Shown: piece by piece, positions 8,686-16,255 of the stretch
Layout: each line of letters begins with the position of its first letter
Numbering within the stretch: the stretch's first letter is position 1
Assembly (NCBI GenBank): GCA_900546565.1
Contig: URDC01000017.1
Location: 1 to 32,262, forward strand
DNA: 32,262 nucleotides
Source of the DNA: an uncultured Opitutales bacterium
GTDB taxonomy: Bacteria; Verrucomicrobiota; Verrucomicrobiia; Opitutales; Intestinicryptomonadaceae
Reading direction: 5' to 3'
Position numbers and translations under genes: made by a program
Notes under the pieces: generated by a model
Database searches by the model: none
The model's input: the letters and a program-made list of their open reading frames with translations, nothing else
Told to the model about the DNA's origin: nothing

Positions 8686-9243
8686 TTATGCCCTGCTGAT
8701 GTAGGTGTTGTCTTCGGTTCTGACCTTGATGCGGTCGCCCTGTTTGATGAAGAGCGGAACTTGCAAGACTACTCCGTTTGCCAATGTGACCGCCTTGGTG
8801 GGCGCGGAGGAAGTGTCGCCGCGAAGCCCTTCCGCAGCCTGCGTGACTTCGATTTCGATGTTGTTGGGAAGTTCGACCGAAACGGGATTGCCGTCGACGA
8901 AGAGAATGTTGTAGCTGACGCCCTCTTGAAGCCACTTGACGTCCTCGCCGATTGTGGAAGCCATAATGACGATATCGTCGAATGTTTCGGTATCGATGAA
9001 GTGGTAATGGTCGCCGTCGATATAGGAAAATTCAAGCGGCTTGTTTGTGGTGTGGCAGAACTCGACCGAGTCGGTTGAGCGGAATTTTACCGCGGTGGAC
9101 GCGTTCGTATCGAGATTGCGCAAGACTGTCTGCACAAAGCCCGCCTGTCGACCCTGTGTGCGGTGAAGCATACTCATAACCGCGTGCGGAACGCCGTTAT
9201 ACATAATTACCCTGCCTTTTCTGATGTCCGTAGGATTTGCCAT
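8686..9243 (-). CDS. efp: Translation elongation factor P, Arg-32 type
   Basis: EF-P binds between the P and E sites of the ribosome and relieves stalling at polyproline. The 185 residues cover the KOW-like N-domain (GVPHAV), the middle OB fold (FRSTDSVEF) and the C-terminal OB fold (GDTSSAPTKAVTLANG, IKVRTEDNTYISR). At the tip of domain I, where E. coli has Lys34 in PGKGQA, this protein reads TQGRQAG with Arg at residue 32. Pseudomonas EF-P carries an Arg in the same position that is rhamnosylated by EarP. No earP or lysine-modifying gene lies in the window. The leader on the minus strand is AT-rich with no Shine-Dalgarno. It probably shares a transcript with argA. Confidence 0.94.
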   Translation of the reverse strand: MANPTDIRKGRVIMYNGVPHAVMSMLHRTQGRQAGFVQTVLRNLDTNASTAVKFRSTDSVEFCHTTNKPLEFSYIDGDHYHFIDTETFDDIVIMASTIGEDVKWLQEGVSYNILFVDGNPVSVELPNNIEIEVTQAAEGLRGDTSSAPTKAVTLANGVVLQVPLFIKQGDRIKVRTEDNTYISRA

Positions 9244-9377
9244 ATATTATTTTTTTATGTTTTTGCTTGTTGTGTTTTGATGAAATTTGTTTCCGCCGCC
9301 GCGTGTGCCGCCGTTTTTTGTTTTTGTGTTTATTGCGGTTTTGCGGGCGGGGCGGGCGTTGCGACAAGGATTGGCGG

Positions 9378-10439
9378 TTAAACCCAATCGCTATCGCGCC
9401 AGAGAAGCGATTTTGCTATGCTGCGGGCAAAGAAGGGACCGCGGAAAATCATACCCGTGTAGATTTGCACGAGGCTTGCGCCCGCGTCCATCATTGCGCC
9501 CGCGCGTTCGGTATTCGTTATGCCGCCGACTGCGATTATGGGCAATTTGCCGTCGGTCGCCTTCGAAATGTAGCGGACGATTCCGAGGCTTTTTTCGAAG
9601 AGCGGCGCACCGCTCATTCCGCCCTTGGGCTGCATATTTTCGCGGGCTCGTTCGACGGTCGTGTTTGTTGCGCAGATTGCGTCGAGTTTGAAGCTCTGCA
9701 AGATCTCGATAATGGAATCGATTTCCGTGAAAGTGAGGTCGGGGGCGATTTTAAGGACGATTGGTATGCGTTTGGAGGATAGTTTTTTTGCCCTGTCGTC
9801 GTTCGCCTTGGAGACTGCGCCCAAGAGGTTCGGCAGGAAGTCGCGCCCCTGCAAGCGGCGCAATTCGGGCGTATTGGGGCTGCTGACGTTGATGACGAAG
9901 AAGTCGGCGTAATCGGCGAGGGCGTTGAAGCTGAAAAGATAGTCGTCGGCGGCTTTGTCCAAGTCGGTAATTTTGGACTTGCCGATATTTATGCCCAGCG
10001 GGCGGCGTTTTGTCGCGCTCTTGGATACTGTCGATGCGAGGCGGGCGGCGATTTCCTCCGCTCCGTCGTTGGGAAAGCCGCAACTGTTGACGACTGCCTC
10101 CAAATCGGGATAGCGGAAGATGCGCGGTTTCGGGTTGCCCGGCTGTTTGAGCATCGATACCGTGCCGATTTCGACATGTCCGAAGCCGAATGCGGCGGCT
10201 GCGCGGAATGCGTAGGCGTCTTTATCGAAGCCCGCGGCGAGTCCGACGCGGTTGGGAAACTCCAAGCCGAAGACGTTGACGGGTTTTTCGGTCTTTATAA
10301 GGTTGAGGTATTCCATAACCGCGCGCAAGGGCGGCACTGCCCCGACGATTTTCATTGCCTGCAATGCCATATCGTGTGCTGCCTCCGGATTTTGTTTGAA
10401 CAAAATCGGCCTCATAATTTTTTCGTAGAAAGCGTCCAT
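9378..10439 (-). CDS. pyrD: Dihydroorotate dehydrogenase (quinone), class 2
   Basis: PyrD oxidises dihydroorotate to orotate, passing electrons from FMN to membrane quinone in pyrimidine synthesis. The 353-residue form starting at 10439 begins MDAFYEKIMRPILFKQNPE, which matches the amphipathic membrane-binding helix of class 2 enzymes; an upstream ATG at 10502 would add an unrelated 21 residues. Key blocks are GLAAGFDKDA and EIGTVSMLKQPGNPKPR (FMN/substrate), NVSSPNTPELRRLQ with the class 2 catalytic Ser, and KIAPDLT. The C-terminus has AVGGITN and QIYTGMIFRGP, which hold the FMN phosphate. Efp follows 134 bases downstream on the same strand, so separate promoters are possible. Confidence 0.94.
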   Translation of the reverse strand: MDAFYEKIMRPILFKQNPEAAHDMALQAMKIVGAVPPLRAVMEYLNLIKTEKPVNVFGLEFPNRVGLAAGFDKDAYAFRAAAAFGFGHVEIGTVSMLKQPGNPKPRIFRYPDLEAVVNSCGFPNDGAEEIAARLASTVSKSATKRRPLGINIGKSKITDLDKAADDYLFSFNALADYADFFVINVSSPNTPELRRLQGRDFLPNLLGAVSKANDDRAKKLSSKRIPIVLKIAPDLTFTEIDSIIEILQSFKLDAICATNTTVERARENMQPKGGMSGAPLFEKSLGIVRYISKATDGKLPIIAVGGITNTERAGAMMDAGASLVQIYTGMIFRGPFFARSIAKSLLWRDSDWV

Positions 10440-10694
10440 TTTTGTTTTGGAATTTTCGGGTATGCGGGTGTCATGCCGAATGTTATCGGCGCGAATCCGC
10501 AAAAAAATACGCGTATTATCATTTACGCGCCTCGTGATAAGGCAAGATTTTTTTAGCGGATTCGGGGATGTCGGCGTGTTTTTTATATGCGAAGTGTGGG
10601 CTTGACGTTTGGGGGTGTTTGTTTTTGGATTGTCGGAAGTGGCGGAATCGGGGTTTCGGCGCTGCGGGGTAAAGGGGATTTAACTTGGCGTAAA

Positions 10695-11132
10695 ATGATA
10701 AAGCTAATTGTAGTCGGCAAAATGAAAAACAGGGAGCTTGCGGCTCTTTGCGCGGACTATTTTGCGCGGCTGCGGCGGTTCGGAAACTTCGAATGCGTGG
10801 AGCTTAAAGATGCAAGTTTGGAGGCGGAAGCGGGGCGGATTTCGGACGCTTTAAAAGGTTTTAAAGGCAGAATTTATGCGCTATGCGAAGAGGGAAAATT
10901 GAAGACGTCGGTGGAGCTTTCGAAGATGCTTGAAGCCGACCTGCTGCGCGGCGGCAGCGCGTTTATTATCGGCAGCGCGTATGGGCTTTCGCCGAAAATC
11001 AAGGAGCGGGCGGACGTGTTGCTGTCGCTCTCGCCGCTGACGTTTACGCACGAATTCGCGCGGGCGATTCTTGCCGAGCAACTTTACAGAGCAAAAACAA
11101 TAACCGCCAACACAGGATACCACCACGTATGA
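10695..11132 (+). CDS. rlmH: 23S rRNA (pseudouridine(1915)-N(3))-methyltransferase RlmH
   Basis: RlmH is a small SPOUT methyltransferase that modifies pseudouridine 1915 in helix 69 of 23S rRNA on the assembled 70S ribosome. The 145-residue protein starting at 10695 begins MIKLIVVGKMKN, the expected first strand; an open frame from 10587 would add 36 unrelated residues. The SAM-knot block FIIGSAYGLSP and the C-terminal signature THEFARAILAEQLYRA, ending in TGYHH, are intact. Its stop overlaps the start of the next gene as ATGA, so the two are translationally coupled. Confidence 0.93.
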   Translation: MIKLIVVGKMKNRELAALCADYFARLRRFGNFECVELKDASLEAEAGRISDALKGFKGRIYALCEEGKLKTSVELSKMLEADLLRGGSAFIIGSAYGLSPKIKERADVLLSLSPLTFTHEFARAILAEQLYRAKTITANTGYHHV

Positions 11133-12133
11133 AATCGCTTTTTATAACTATTTTTATGCTGATTTTTTCGGCGTCGGCGTTTGCCGAATATGTCAAGATT
11201 GCGCTGCCCAAGAGCAGTGAAATTGAAGGCGACAATGCGAAATTTTATGCGAAGGGCGCGCTTGCCGTCGATATGGCGAATGAATGTGAAGTGCGGCGTG
11301 TGGGGGAATTTGTCGACGCGCTGATGTCGGCGGGGTCGGAGGAATTTGCGGCGATGTTGAAGAAGCCCGAGCTGGCGTCGAAGTCGGCGAAGTTTTTGAA
11401 GCTTGCGCGGCTCGAAAAAGGCGCGAATCTTTTTGTATTCAAGTTCGGGAAGCTCACGATTGCGGTGTTTGAAATCCCGTCGGGCAGCCGTATGCGGGCG
11501 GGTATGAATTTCTTTGCGCTCGAAAATGTCGGAAGTGGCGAAAGTGGCGAGCTGCGCTGGAATGTGTCGTTCAACAATCCTATGGTTGTGCTTGCCGCGC
11601 AATGTGCGTTTACGAATCCGCAGAAGTTGGATTTTAGCGCGCTTGTGGCGAAATCCGAGAAGGACGGCGTGTTGTTGGAAAAGGCGTGTGGGTCGGATAT
11701 GCCGTTTTTCGTTTTCGGAAACGACGTTTTTGCAGGGGTTTCCGCCGACCCGAATGTGGACGCGCACCCAGCCGCCGAGTTTTACAGGAAGATTCAAGAT
11801 GTTTTCTTTTCATGGAAGATTGACGAATACGCCGAATTTATGTCCGCGCCGAGCAGGCGTGTATTTTTGGCGCAATATGCGGGTATGACCGACACGCAGA
11901 AAAAGAAGGTGTTGTCGGACTATTTTTCGTGGCACAAGCAATATTTGCGTGTGTTGCAGCTTGGCGAGCGCGAATTTATTGTGTTGTTTAAGCGGTATCG
12001 CGACGGCAGCAAAGAGCAATTTGATGTGGCGTATATTACGTTGGACGGCTCGGCAAACGGAGGGGTGTTGGAGAATTTTGGCAAGCGCACCCTTCTAAAA
12101 ACCGCGATGACGCCTCTATTGCGAATTTTTTAA
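11129..12133 (+). CDS. Secreted protein of unknown function, coupled to rlmH
   Basis: I do not recognise this 334-residue protein. It has a clear Sec signal peptide (MKSLFITIFMLIFSASAFA, cut before EYV) and no further membrane segment or lipobox, so it is likely periplasmic or secreted. Residues 20-130 are rich in Ala, Lys and Glu. Residues 200-300 contain aromatic-rich segments such as FYRKIQDVFFSW and DYFSWHKQYLRV. There are few cysteines and no obvious catalytic motif. The start codon overlaps the rlmH stop (ATGA), which argues that it is a genuine gene expressed with rlmH, although the pairing gives no functional hint. Confidence 0.75.
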   Translation: MKSLFITIFMLIFSASAFAEYVKIALPKSSEIEGDNAKFYAKGALAVDMANECEVRRVGEFVDALMSAGSEEFAAMLKKPELASKSAKFLKLARLEKGANLFVFKFGKLTIAVFEIPSGSRMRAGMNFFALENVGSGESGELRWNVSFNNPMVVLAAQCAFTNPQKLDFSALVAKSEKDGVLLEKACGSDMPFFVFGNDVFAGVSADPNVDAHPAAEFYRKIQDVFFSWKIDEYAEFMSAPSRRVFLAQYAGMTDTQKKKVLSDYFSWHKQYLRVLQLGEREFIVLFKRYRDGSKEQFDVAYITLDGSANGGVLENFGKRTLLKTAMTPLLRIF

Positions 12134-12147
12134 ATATAGTCAAGAAA

Positions 12148-12171
12148 GCGGATTGCCTACGGCAATTCCGC
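12148..12171. repeat. Short palindrome, AAAGCGGATTG family
   Basis: GCGGATTGCC pairs with GGCAATTCCGC around TAC, with a single T bulge. It is preceded by AAA, as in the copy at 151-170. Confidence 0.5.
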
Positions 12172-12194
12172 CTTTGATTATTTGTTGAAGCAAA

Positions 12195-12216
12195 GCGGTA
12201 TTGCGTAGCAATCCGC
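12195..12216. repeat. Short palindrome, AAAGCGGATTG family
   Basis: GCGGTATTGC pairs with GCAATCCGC around GTA, with one bulged T. AAA precedes it and GCCA follows, as in the copy near 151-176. Confidence 0.5.
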
Positions 12217-12245
12217 GCCACTTCACAACATATAAAATACCCCTT

Positions 12246-12270
12246 AGGCGTTTGCTTCGCAAATACGCCT
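12246..12270. repeat. Short palindrome containing TTTGCTTCGCAAA
   Basis: AGGCGTTTGC pairs with GCAAATACGCCT around TTC, with a two-base bulge. The word GTTTGCTTCGC recurs in the inverted repeat after asd (32174-32184). Confidence 0.45.
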
Positions 12271-12323
12271 ATCCCCAAACTCTCCGTTTGTATATTCGGT
12301 TCTAAGCCAACCAAATAATGTAA

Positions 12324-12355
12324 AAAACTTTCCCCAAGGTGTGGAGAAAGTTTTT
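12324..12355. terminator. Terminator for ymdB (minus), possibly bidirectional
   Basis: AAAACTTTCCCC and GGAGAAAGTTTT pair with a single mismatch around a seven-base loop, flanked by A and T tracts. It begins 12 bases past the ymdB stop on the minus strand. Confidence 0.65.
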
Positions 12356-12366
12356 TTGTGGAGTGG

Positions 12367-13230
12367 TTATTGGGTTGGGAGGTCGGTGGTATTTGGTGGG
12401 GTGGGTTGTTGAGGTTCTTGTGTGGTGGGTGGTGGTGGGTAGGCTGTTGCGAATGGCGGGTTGATGTAGGGGGTGATGGAGGTTGCGGTATGGGTCTGGG
12501 GGTTGATATCGATTATTGTGCCGCATATGCGGTCGTCGCCCTCGGCAACCAAGAACTGGTGGGGGCGTCCGTCGATGAATCTTTTGACGATATTGCCGTA
12601 CTCGCGCCCGAGGCACGAATTCCAAGGTCCCGTCATTCCCGCGTCCGACTGGAATGCGAGCCCCTGCGGGAATATGCGCGCGTCGTTTGTCGGGATATGT
12701 GTGTGTGTGCCCACCAATGCCGCGGCGCGTCCATCGATATGCCACGCCATTGCGACTTTTTCGGATGTGGTTTCGGCGTGGAAGTCCAGAAAAACGGCGT
12801 CGCAAAGCGGTGCGAGTGTTTGCAGCATTCTGTCCGCCGCCGCGAACGGGCAATCCGATTTTATTTTCATAAGCGTTTGTCCGAGCAAGCCGAATATGCC
12901 CAATTTGAAGCCGCCCTTTTCGAGTATGACGTATTCGCGCCCGGGGTTGCCTGCGGGGATGTTTGCGGGGCGGCACAGATTGGGGATTGTGTCGATTTCG
13001 TTTTCGAAACAACGCTGGTCCCAAGTGTGGTCGCCGAGGGTGATTGCGTCGATTCCGTAGCGGAACATCGTCTCGGCTATGTTTTTTGTTATGCCGTTGC
13101 CGCCCGCGGCGTTTTCGGCGTTTGCTATGACAAAGTCGATGTTATGTTCGCTGCGGATTTGGGCGAGGCGTTCGGACAGTATGCGTCTGCCCGACTTCGC
13201 CACGACGTCGCCTATGAAAAACACGCGCAT
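12367..13230 (-). CDS. YmdB family metallophosphoesterase (cyclic nucleotide phosphodiesterase type) with Pro/Thr-rich tail
   Basis: This 287-residue protein belongs to the TIGR00282/YmdB family, calcineurin-like dimetal phosphodiesterases; Bacillus YmdB hydrolyses 2',3'-cyclic nucleotides. The ATG at 13230 gives MRVFFIGDVV, the family start. Metal-site blocks are GDVV (D8), AENAAGGNGI (E39, N40), GDHTWDQ (67-72), FHAETTSEK and GTHTHIPT. In most members the third block reads GNHTWD, so the Asn ligand is Asp67 here. After about residue 255 comes a Pro/Thr/Gln-rich tail of about 30 residues (for example AYPPPPTTQEPQQPTPP) that the family usually lacks. It starts one base after adk, so it is surely co-transcribed. 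Confidence 0.9.
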   Translation of the reverse strand: MRVFFIGDVVAKSGRRILSERLAQIRSEHNIDFVIANAENAAGGNGITKNIAETMFRYGIDAITLGDHTWDQRCFENEIDTIPNLCRPANIPAGNPGREYVILEKGGFKLGIFGLLGQTLMKIKSDCPFAAADRMLQTLAPLCDAVFLDFHAETTSEKVAMAWHIDGRAAALVGTHTHIPTNDARIFPQGLAFQSDAGMTGPWNSCLGREYGNIVKRFIDGRPHQFLVAEGDDRICGTIIDINPQTHTATSITPYINPPFATAYPPPPTTQEPQQPTPPNTTDLPTQ

Positions 13231-13231
13231 T

Positions 13232-13897
13232 CTACAAAAGTCCCAATTCTTTGCAGAGCTTGCGCATATCAGCCACTGCGCCATCCTTGGAGAGTTCCGG
13301 CGGAATTTTTACGATTAAATCCTTTTTTTGGTAGAATTCCACAAGGGGGAAGGTGTTTTTGCGGAAGACTTCCAAGCGGTTTTTGACGGTTTCGGGCTTG
13401 TCGTCGTCGCGCGTGTAAAGCTTGCCGCCGCACTTGTCGCAGACGCCCTCGACTTTTGAAGGCGAATAGATTTTATGGTATGGTGTCTGGCATTTTTCGC
13501 AGATGACGCGTCCCGAAATGCGCTTGACGATTTCCTCGTCGGGGACGTCGAGGTATATTACGTGCGAGATTTTTTCGCCGAGCTCGGCGAGGATATCATC
13601 GAGCATTTCGGCCTGTTTGATTGTGCGCGGAAAGCCGTCCAAGATGAAGCCGTTTTTGGCGTCGGCCTGTTGGAGGCGGTCTTTCACCATGGAAGCGGTG
13701 ACCTCGTCGGGAACGAGCCCGCCACTGTCGATATACGACTTCGCAAGCTTGCCGAGTTCCGTGCCCGACTTGATGTTGTTTCTGAACAAGTCGCCCGTCG
13801 CGACCTGTATTACGTTCAAAACTTCGCAGAGAGCCACGGCTCGCGTGCCTTTGCCGCTGCCCGGTGCGCCAAGCATTATAAGGTTTGCTTTTTTCAT
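13232..13897 (-). CDS. adk: Adenylate kinase, zinc-finger LID type
   Basis: Adk interconverts ATP plus AMP and two ADP. The 221-residue form starting at 13897 opens MKKANLIMLGAPGSGKGT with the P-loop at residues 10-18; the open frame extends upstream to 14206 but that part opposes polB and is unlike Adk. The AMP-binding block ATGDLFR and the GFPRT motif of the NMP lid are present. The LID contains a four-cysteine zinc finger, C-x2-C before YHKIYSPSKV and C-x2-C after it, as in the long Gram-positive-type enzymes. It leads the two-gene adk-ymdB run. Confidence 0.95.
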   Translation of the reverse strand: MKKANLIMLGAPGSGKGTRAVALCEVLNVIQVATGDLFRNNIKSGTELGKLAKSYIDSGGLVPDEVTASMVKDRLQQADAKNGFILDGFPRTIKQAEMLDDILAELGEKISHVIYLDVPDEEIVKRISGRVICEKCQTPYHKIYSPSKVEGVCDKCGGKLYTRDDDKPETVKNRLEVFRKNTFPLVEFYQKKDLIVKIPPELSKDGAVADMRKLCKELGLL

Positions 13898-13918
13898 ATT
13901 TTTACGAAATATATTGTG

Positions 13919-13947
13919 TATTCTGTCCCGATAATGTGGCAGGGCAA
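13919..13947 (-). promoter_or_regulatory. Candidate sigma70-type promoter for adk
   Basis: Reading the minus strand, TTGCCC (13942-13947) and AGAATA (13919-13924) are 17 bases apart, followed by a short leader to the adk ATG at 13897. The -10 match is modest, and the site lies in the 61-base divergent gap shared with polB. Confidence 0.3.
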
Positions 13948-13958
13948 GCATTTTTAAT

Positions 13959-16163
13959 ATGGAAGACGTTTTTTGCGCTAATATTTGCGGAGTATGGGTC
14001 GACCCCGACGGCGGTGCGTGGGTTTCGGAGGCTGTCGAGGGCGGCGGTAGGAGCGAGCGGAAATTCGCGGACTTCAAGCCCTTTGCGTGGACTGTATCCG
14101 ACGCGGATTTCCCGAACCACACCGACTTGCGCAAGTCCGATGACGCGCGGGTATACGCGCCGCTTGACAGGCTGTTGTGGTTCGACTCGGTTGCGCAAGC
14201 CGACAAGTATATGGCGAGGCGGCCGAAATCGCTGCCGTTTTACCGCATAAGCAGCGCAGAGAACCAATTTTTGACGGCGCGGAATTTGCATTTGTTTGCG
14301 GATATGCGTTTTGGCGACCTGCGCCGAATGGAACTCGACATCGAAGTGTTTTCGGAGGACGGTTCTTTCCCGAACGCGTCGCGCGCGGGCGACAGGATTT
14401 TGGCTGTCGGCTTGTCGGGCTGGTTCGGCGAGCGCATTTTCGAGATTGAATCGATGTCGGACGAAGCCGAATGCGCCCTGTTGCGTTCGGTTGCTGAATT
14501 CATTGTAGACGTCGATCCCGACGTGATTGCGGGGCACAACATTTTCAACTTCGACCTCTCCTACATGGAAACGCGCTGCAAAAAGCTCGGGCTTAAAATG
14601 GGCTGGGGGCGTTTCGGTGCGGGGGTTGCGAAGTTCAGAAAAAGCCGCATTTCAATCGGCGAGCGTATTATCCAATACAGGAGGTGCGACATACCGGGCC
14701 GCGCGGTTGTCGACACGCTCCTGCTTGTTCAATTCTACGACATTTCGGCGCGGGAAATGGAATCATATACTCTAAAACAAAGCGCGGTGCACTTCGGAAT
14801 TTCGTCCGCCGACAAGCGAACATACATTGCGGGAGGGGAAATCAAGAACGTGTTTTTCGAGGACAGGGCGACGTTCAGAAAGTATCTTTCCGACGACCTG
14901 CGCGAGACGCGCGGGCTTTGCGATTTGCTTTTGCCGACGTATGTCGCGCAGGCGAGGAATTTCCCGATGACGCTCCAAGAATGCGTATTGCGCGGCAGCG
15001 GAATGAAAGTCGAGAGTATTTTCGTTAGGGAGTATTTCAAAAGTGGCGCGGCGTTGCCGCTGCCGTCTACGGGCGGCGGCGAGATGTTCGAGGGCGCGAT
15101 TTCGGAGGGGTTCGAAATCGGGCTTTTCAAGAACGTTTTGCACTACGACGTAGCCTCGCTGTATCCGAGTTTGATGCTTGTTTTGGGCGAATGTCCGAAG
15201 AACGACTATTTGAAGGTGTTTTTGCATCAGTTGCGAAAGCTTCGCGAATACCGCCTGAAATACAAGCGGCTGGCGCGCGAGGCTGCCGACGCCGCCGACA
15301 GGGCGGAGTTCGACGCAAGGCAGAAGAGTTTCAAGATTTTGATAAACTCGTTTTACGGCTATCTCGGGCTGCCGACGGCGATGTTCTCGGACGTCGGGCT
15401 CGCCGCGAAAATCACGGCTATGGGGCGCGAACTGCTCACGAAGCTGATTGCCGAATTCAGGCGTCTGGGCTGTGTGGTTTTGGAGGCGGACACCGACGGA
15501 ATTTACGTCTCGGGCGGCGGGTATTTCGACAAGCCCGAAGTGCTGCTTTCCGAAGTTTCGGGGGTATTGCCCGAGGGTGTCGATTTGGAATTCGACGGCT
15601 CGTATTCGGCAATGCTCTGCTACAAGGCGAAAAACTATGCGCTGCTTGACGGCGGCAAGCCCGTGTTGAAGGGCTCTGCGTTCCGAAACCGCGCGACTGA
15701 GCCGTTTTTGCGCAACCTCACGCGCACGATGATTCTCGACATTCTTTTGGAGCGCGAAGACGAAATTCCCGCGCTGATTGAGTCGACGCGCGAAAAGATA
15801 ATTTCGGGCAAAGCCGACATCTCGCTGCTGGCCAAAAGCGAGTTTATCACGAAGTCGCCCGAAAGCTACAAGCGCGAAGTCGAGGCTTCGGGCAAGGGGC
15901 GTCGAGCCGCGTTGGAGGCCGCGCTTATGTTGAATCCGCACCCGGCTTCGGGCGAAAAGGTTTCGTTCTATATCGCGAAAATCGACGGCAAGCGGAATCC
16001 CGACTGGAAGTGTGCGCGCCCCGTCGAGCTTTACGACCCCGAAAAATCGCCCTACGACGCCGAATATTATCTTCGCAAAATCGACGACTGGCGCGGGCGT
16101 TTTGCCGAGCTTGTCGGCGCGGGCAACGCGGGCAAGACCGCCGTTCAGGGCGAGCTTTTTTAG
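13959..16163 (+). CDS. Family B DNA polymerase with 3'-5' exonuclease domain
   Basis: This 734-residue protein is a complete B-family (Pol II-like) DNA polymerase. The exonuclease domain has Exo I MELDIEVF (D127, E129), Exo II AGHNIFNFD (N194, D199) and an Exo III-like YLSDD (Y309, D313), so proofreading should be intact. The polymerase core has motif A YDVASLYPS (D397), motif B K-x3-NSFYG (459-467) and motif C ADTDG (D511, D513). E. coli Pol II is 783 residues and works in damage-tolerant synthesis; a similar repair role is inferred. It is divergent from adk and followed by hisD after 92 bases. The call of polB by name is avoided because B-family subtype cannot be fixed by eye. Confidence 0.93.
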   Translation: MEDVFCANICGVWVDPDGGAWVSEAVEGGGRSERKFADFKPFAWTVSDADFPNHTDLRKSDDARVYAPLDRLLWFDSVAQADKYMARRPKSLPFYRISSAENQFLTARNLHLFADMRFGDLRRMELDIEVFSEDGSFPNASRAGDRILAVGLSGWFGERIFEIESMSDEAECALLRSVAEFIVDVDPDVIAGHNIFNFDLSYMETRCKKLGLKMGWGRFGAGVAKFRKSRISIGERIIQYRRCDIPGRAVVDTLLLVQFYDISAREMESYTLKQSAVHFGISSADKRTYIAGGEIKNVFFEDRATFRKYLSDDLRETRGLCDLLLPTYVAQARNFPMTLQECVLRGSGMKVESIFVREYFKSGAALPLPSTGGGEMFEGAISEGFEIGLFKNVLHYDVASLYPSLMLVLGECPKNDYLKVFLHQLRKLREYRLKYKRLAREAADAADRAEFDARQKSFKILINSFYGYLGLPTAMFSDVGLAAKITAMGRELLTKLIAEFRRLGCVVLEADTDGIYVSGGGYFDKPEVLLSEVSGVLPEGVDLEFDGSYSAMLCYKAKNYALLDGGKPVLKGSAFRNRATEPFLRNLTRTMILDILLEREDEIPALIESTREKIISGKADISLLAKSEFITKSPESYKREVEASGKGRRAALEAALMLNPHPASGEKVSFYIAKIDGKRNPDWKCARPVELYDPEKSPYDAEYYLRKIDDWRGRFAELVGAGNAGKTAVQGELF

Positions 16164-16255
16164 CGGGTCTCGAACACCGCCGCGCGGTTGCCGCTTGCGG
16201 TTGCGGGCGCATTATATACTTGCAAACAGGGCGTTTTATTGCGTGAATAAAGGCA

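Larger units (their letters stand above)
12134..12320. other. Gene-free segment with three palindromes
   Basis: No coding frame is supported here. The segment separates the convergent 11129 and ymdB genes and contains palindromes at 12148-12171, 12195-12216 and 12246-12270, then a terminator at 12324-12355. Confidence 0.6.

Noticed and set aside
8658..9377. An earP gene near efp
   Set aside because: The genes on both sides are argA and pyrD, and no glycosyltransferase is present, so the modification enzyme is not encoded locally.
10587..10694. N-terminal extension of RlmH
   Set aside because: The extra 36 codons precede the family start MIKLIVVG and encode Gly/Trp-rich sequence unrelated to RlmH.
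11931..11955. A TGGCAC..TTGC sequence resembling a sigma54 promoter
   Set aside because: It lies inside the coding sequence of the secreted protein and the spacing between the two elements does not fit the consensus.
12358..13386. Open frame of 342 codons on the plus strand opposite ymdB
   Set aside because: YmdB motifs are complete on the minus strand, and the plus frame is a low-complexity shadow rich in Gly, Cys and Val.
14772..15941. Long open frame (389 codons) on the minus strand opposite the DNA polymerase
   Set aside because: The plus strand encodes a complete polymerase with all motifs. The reverse frame is Arg/Gln-rich and matches no family, as expected for a shadow of GC-rich coding sequence.
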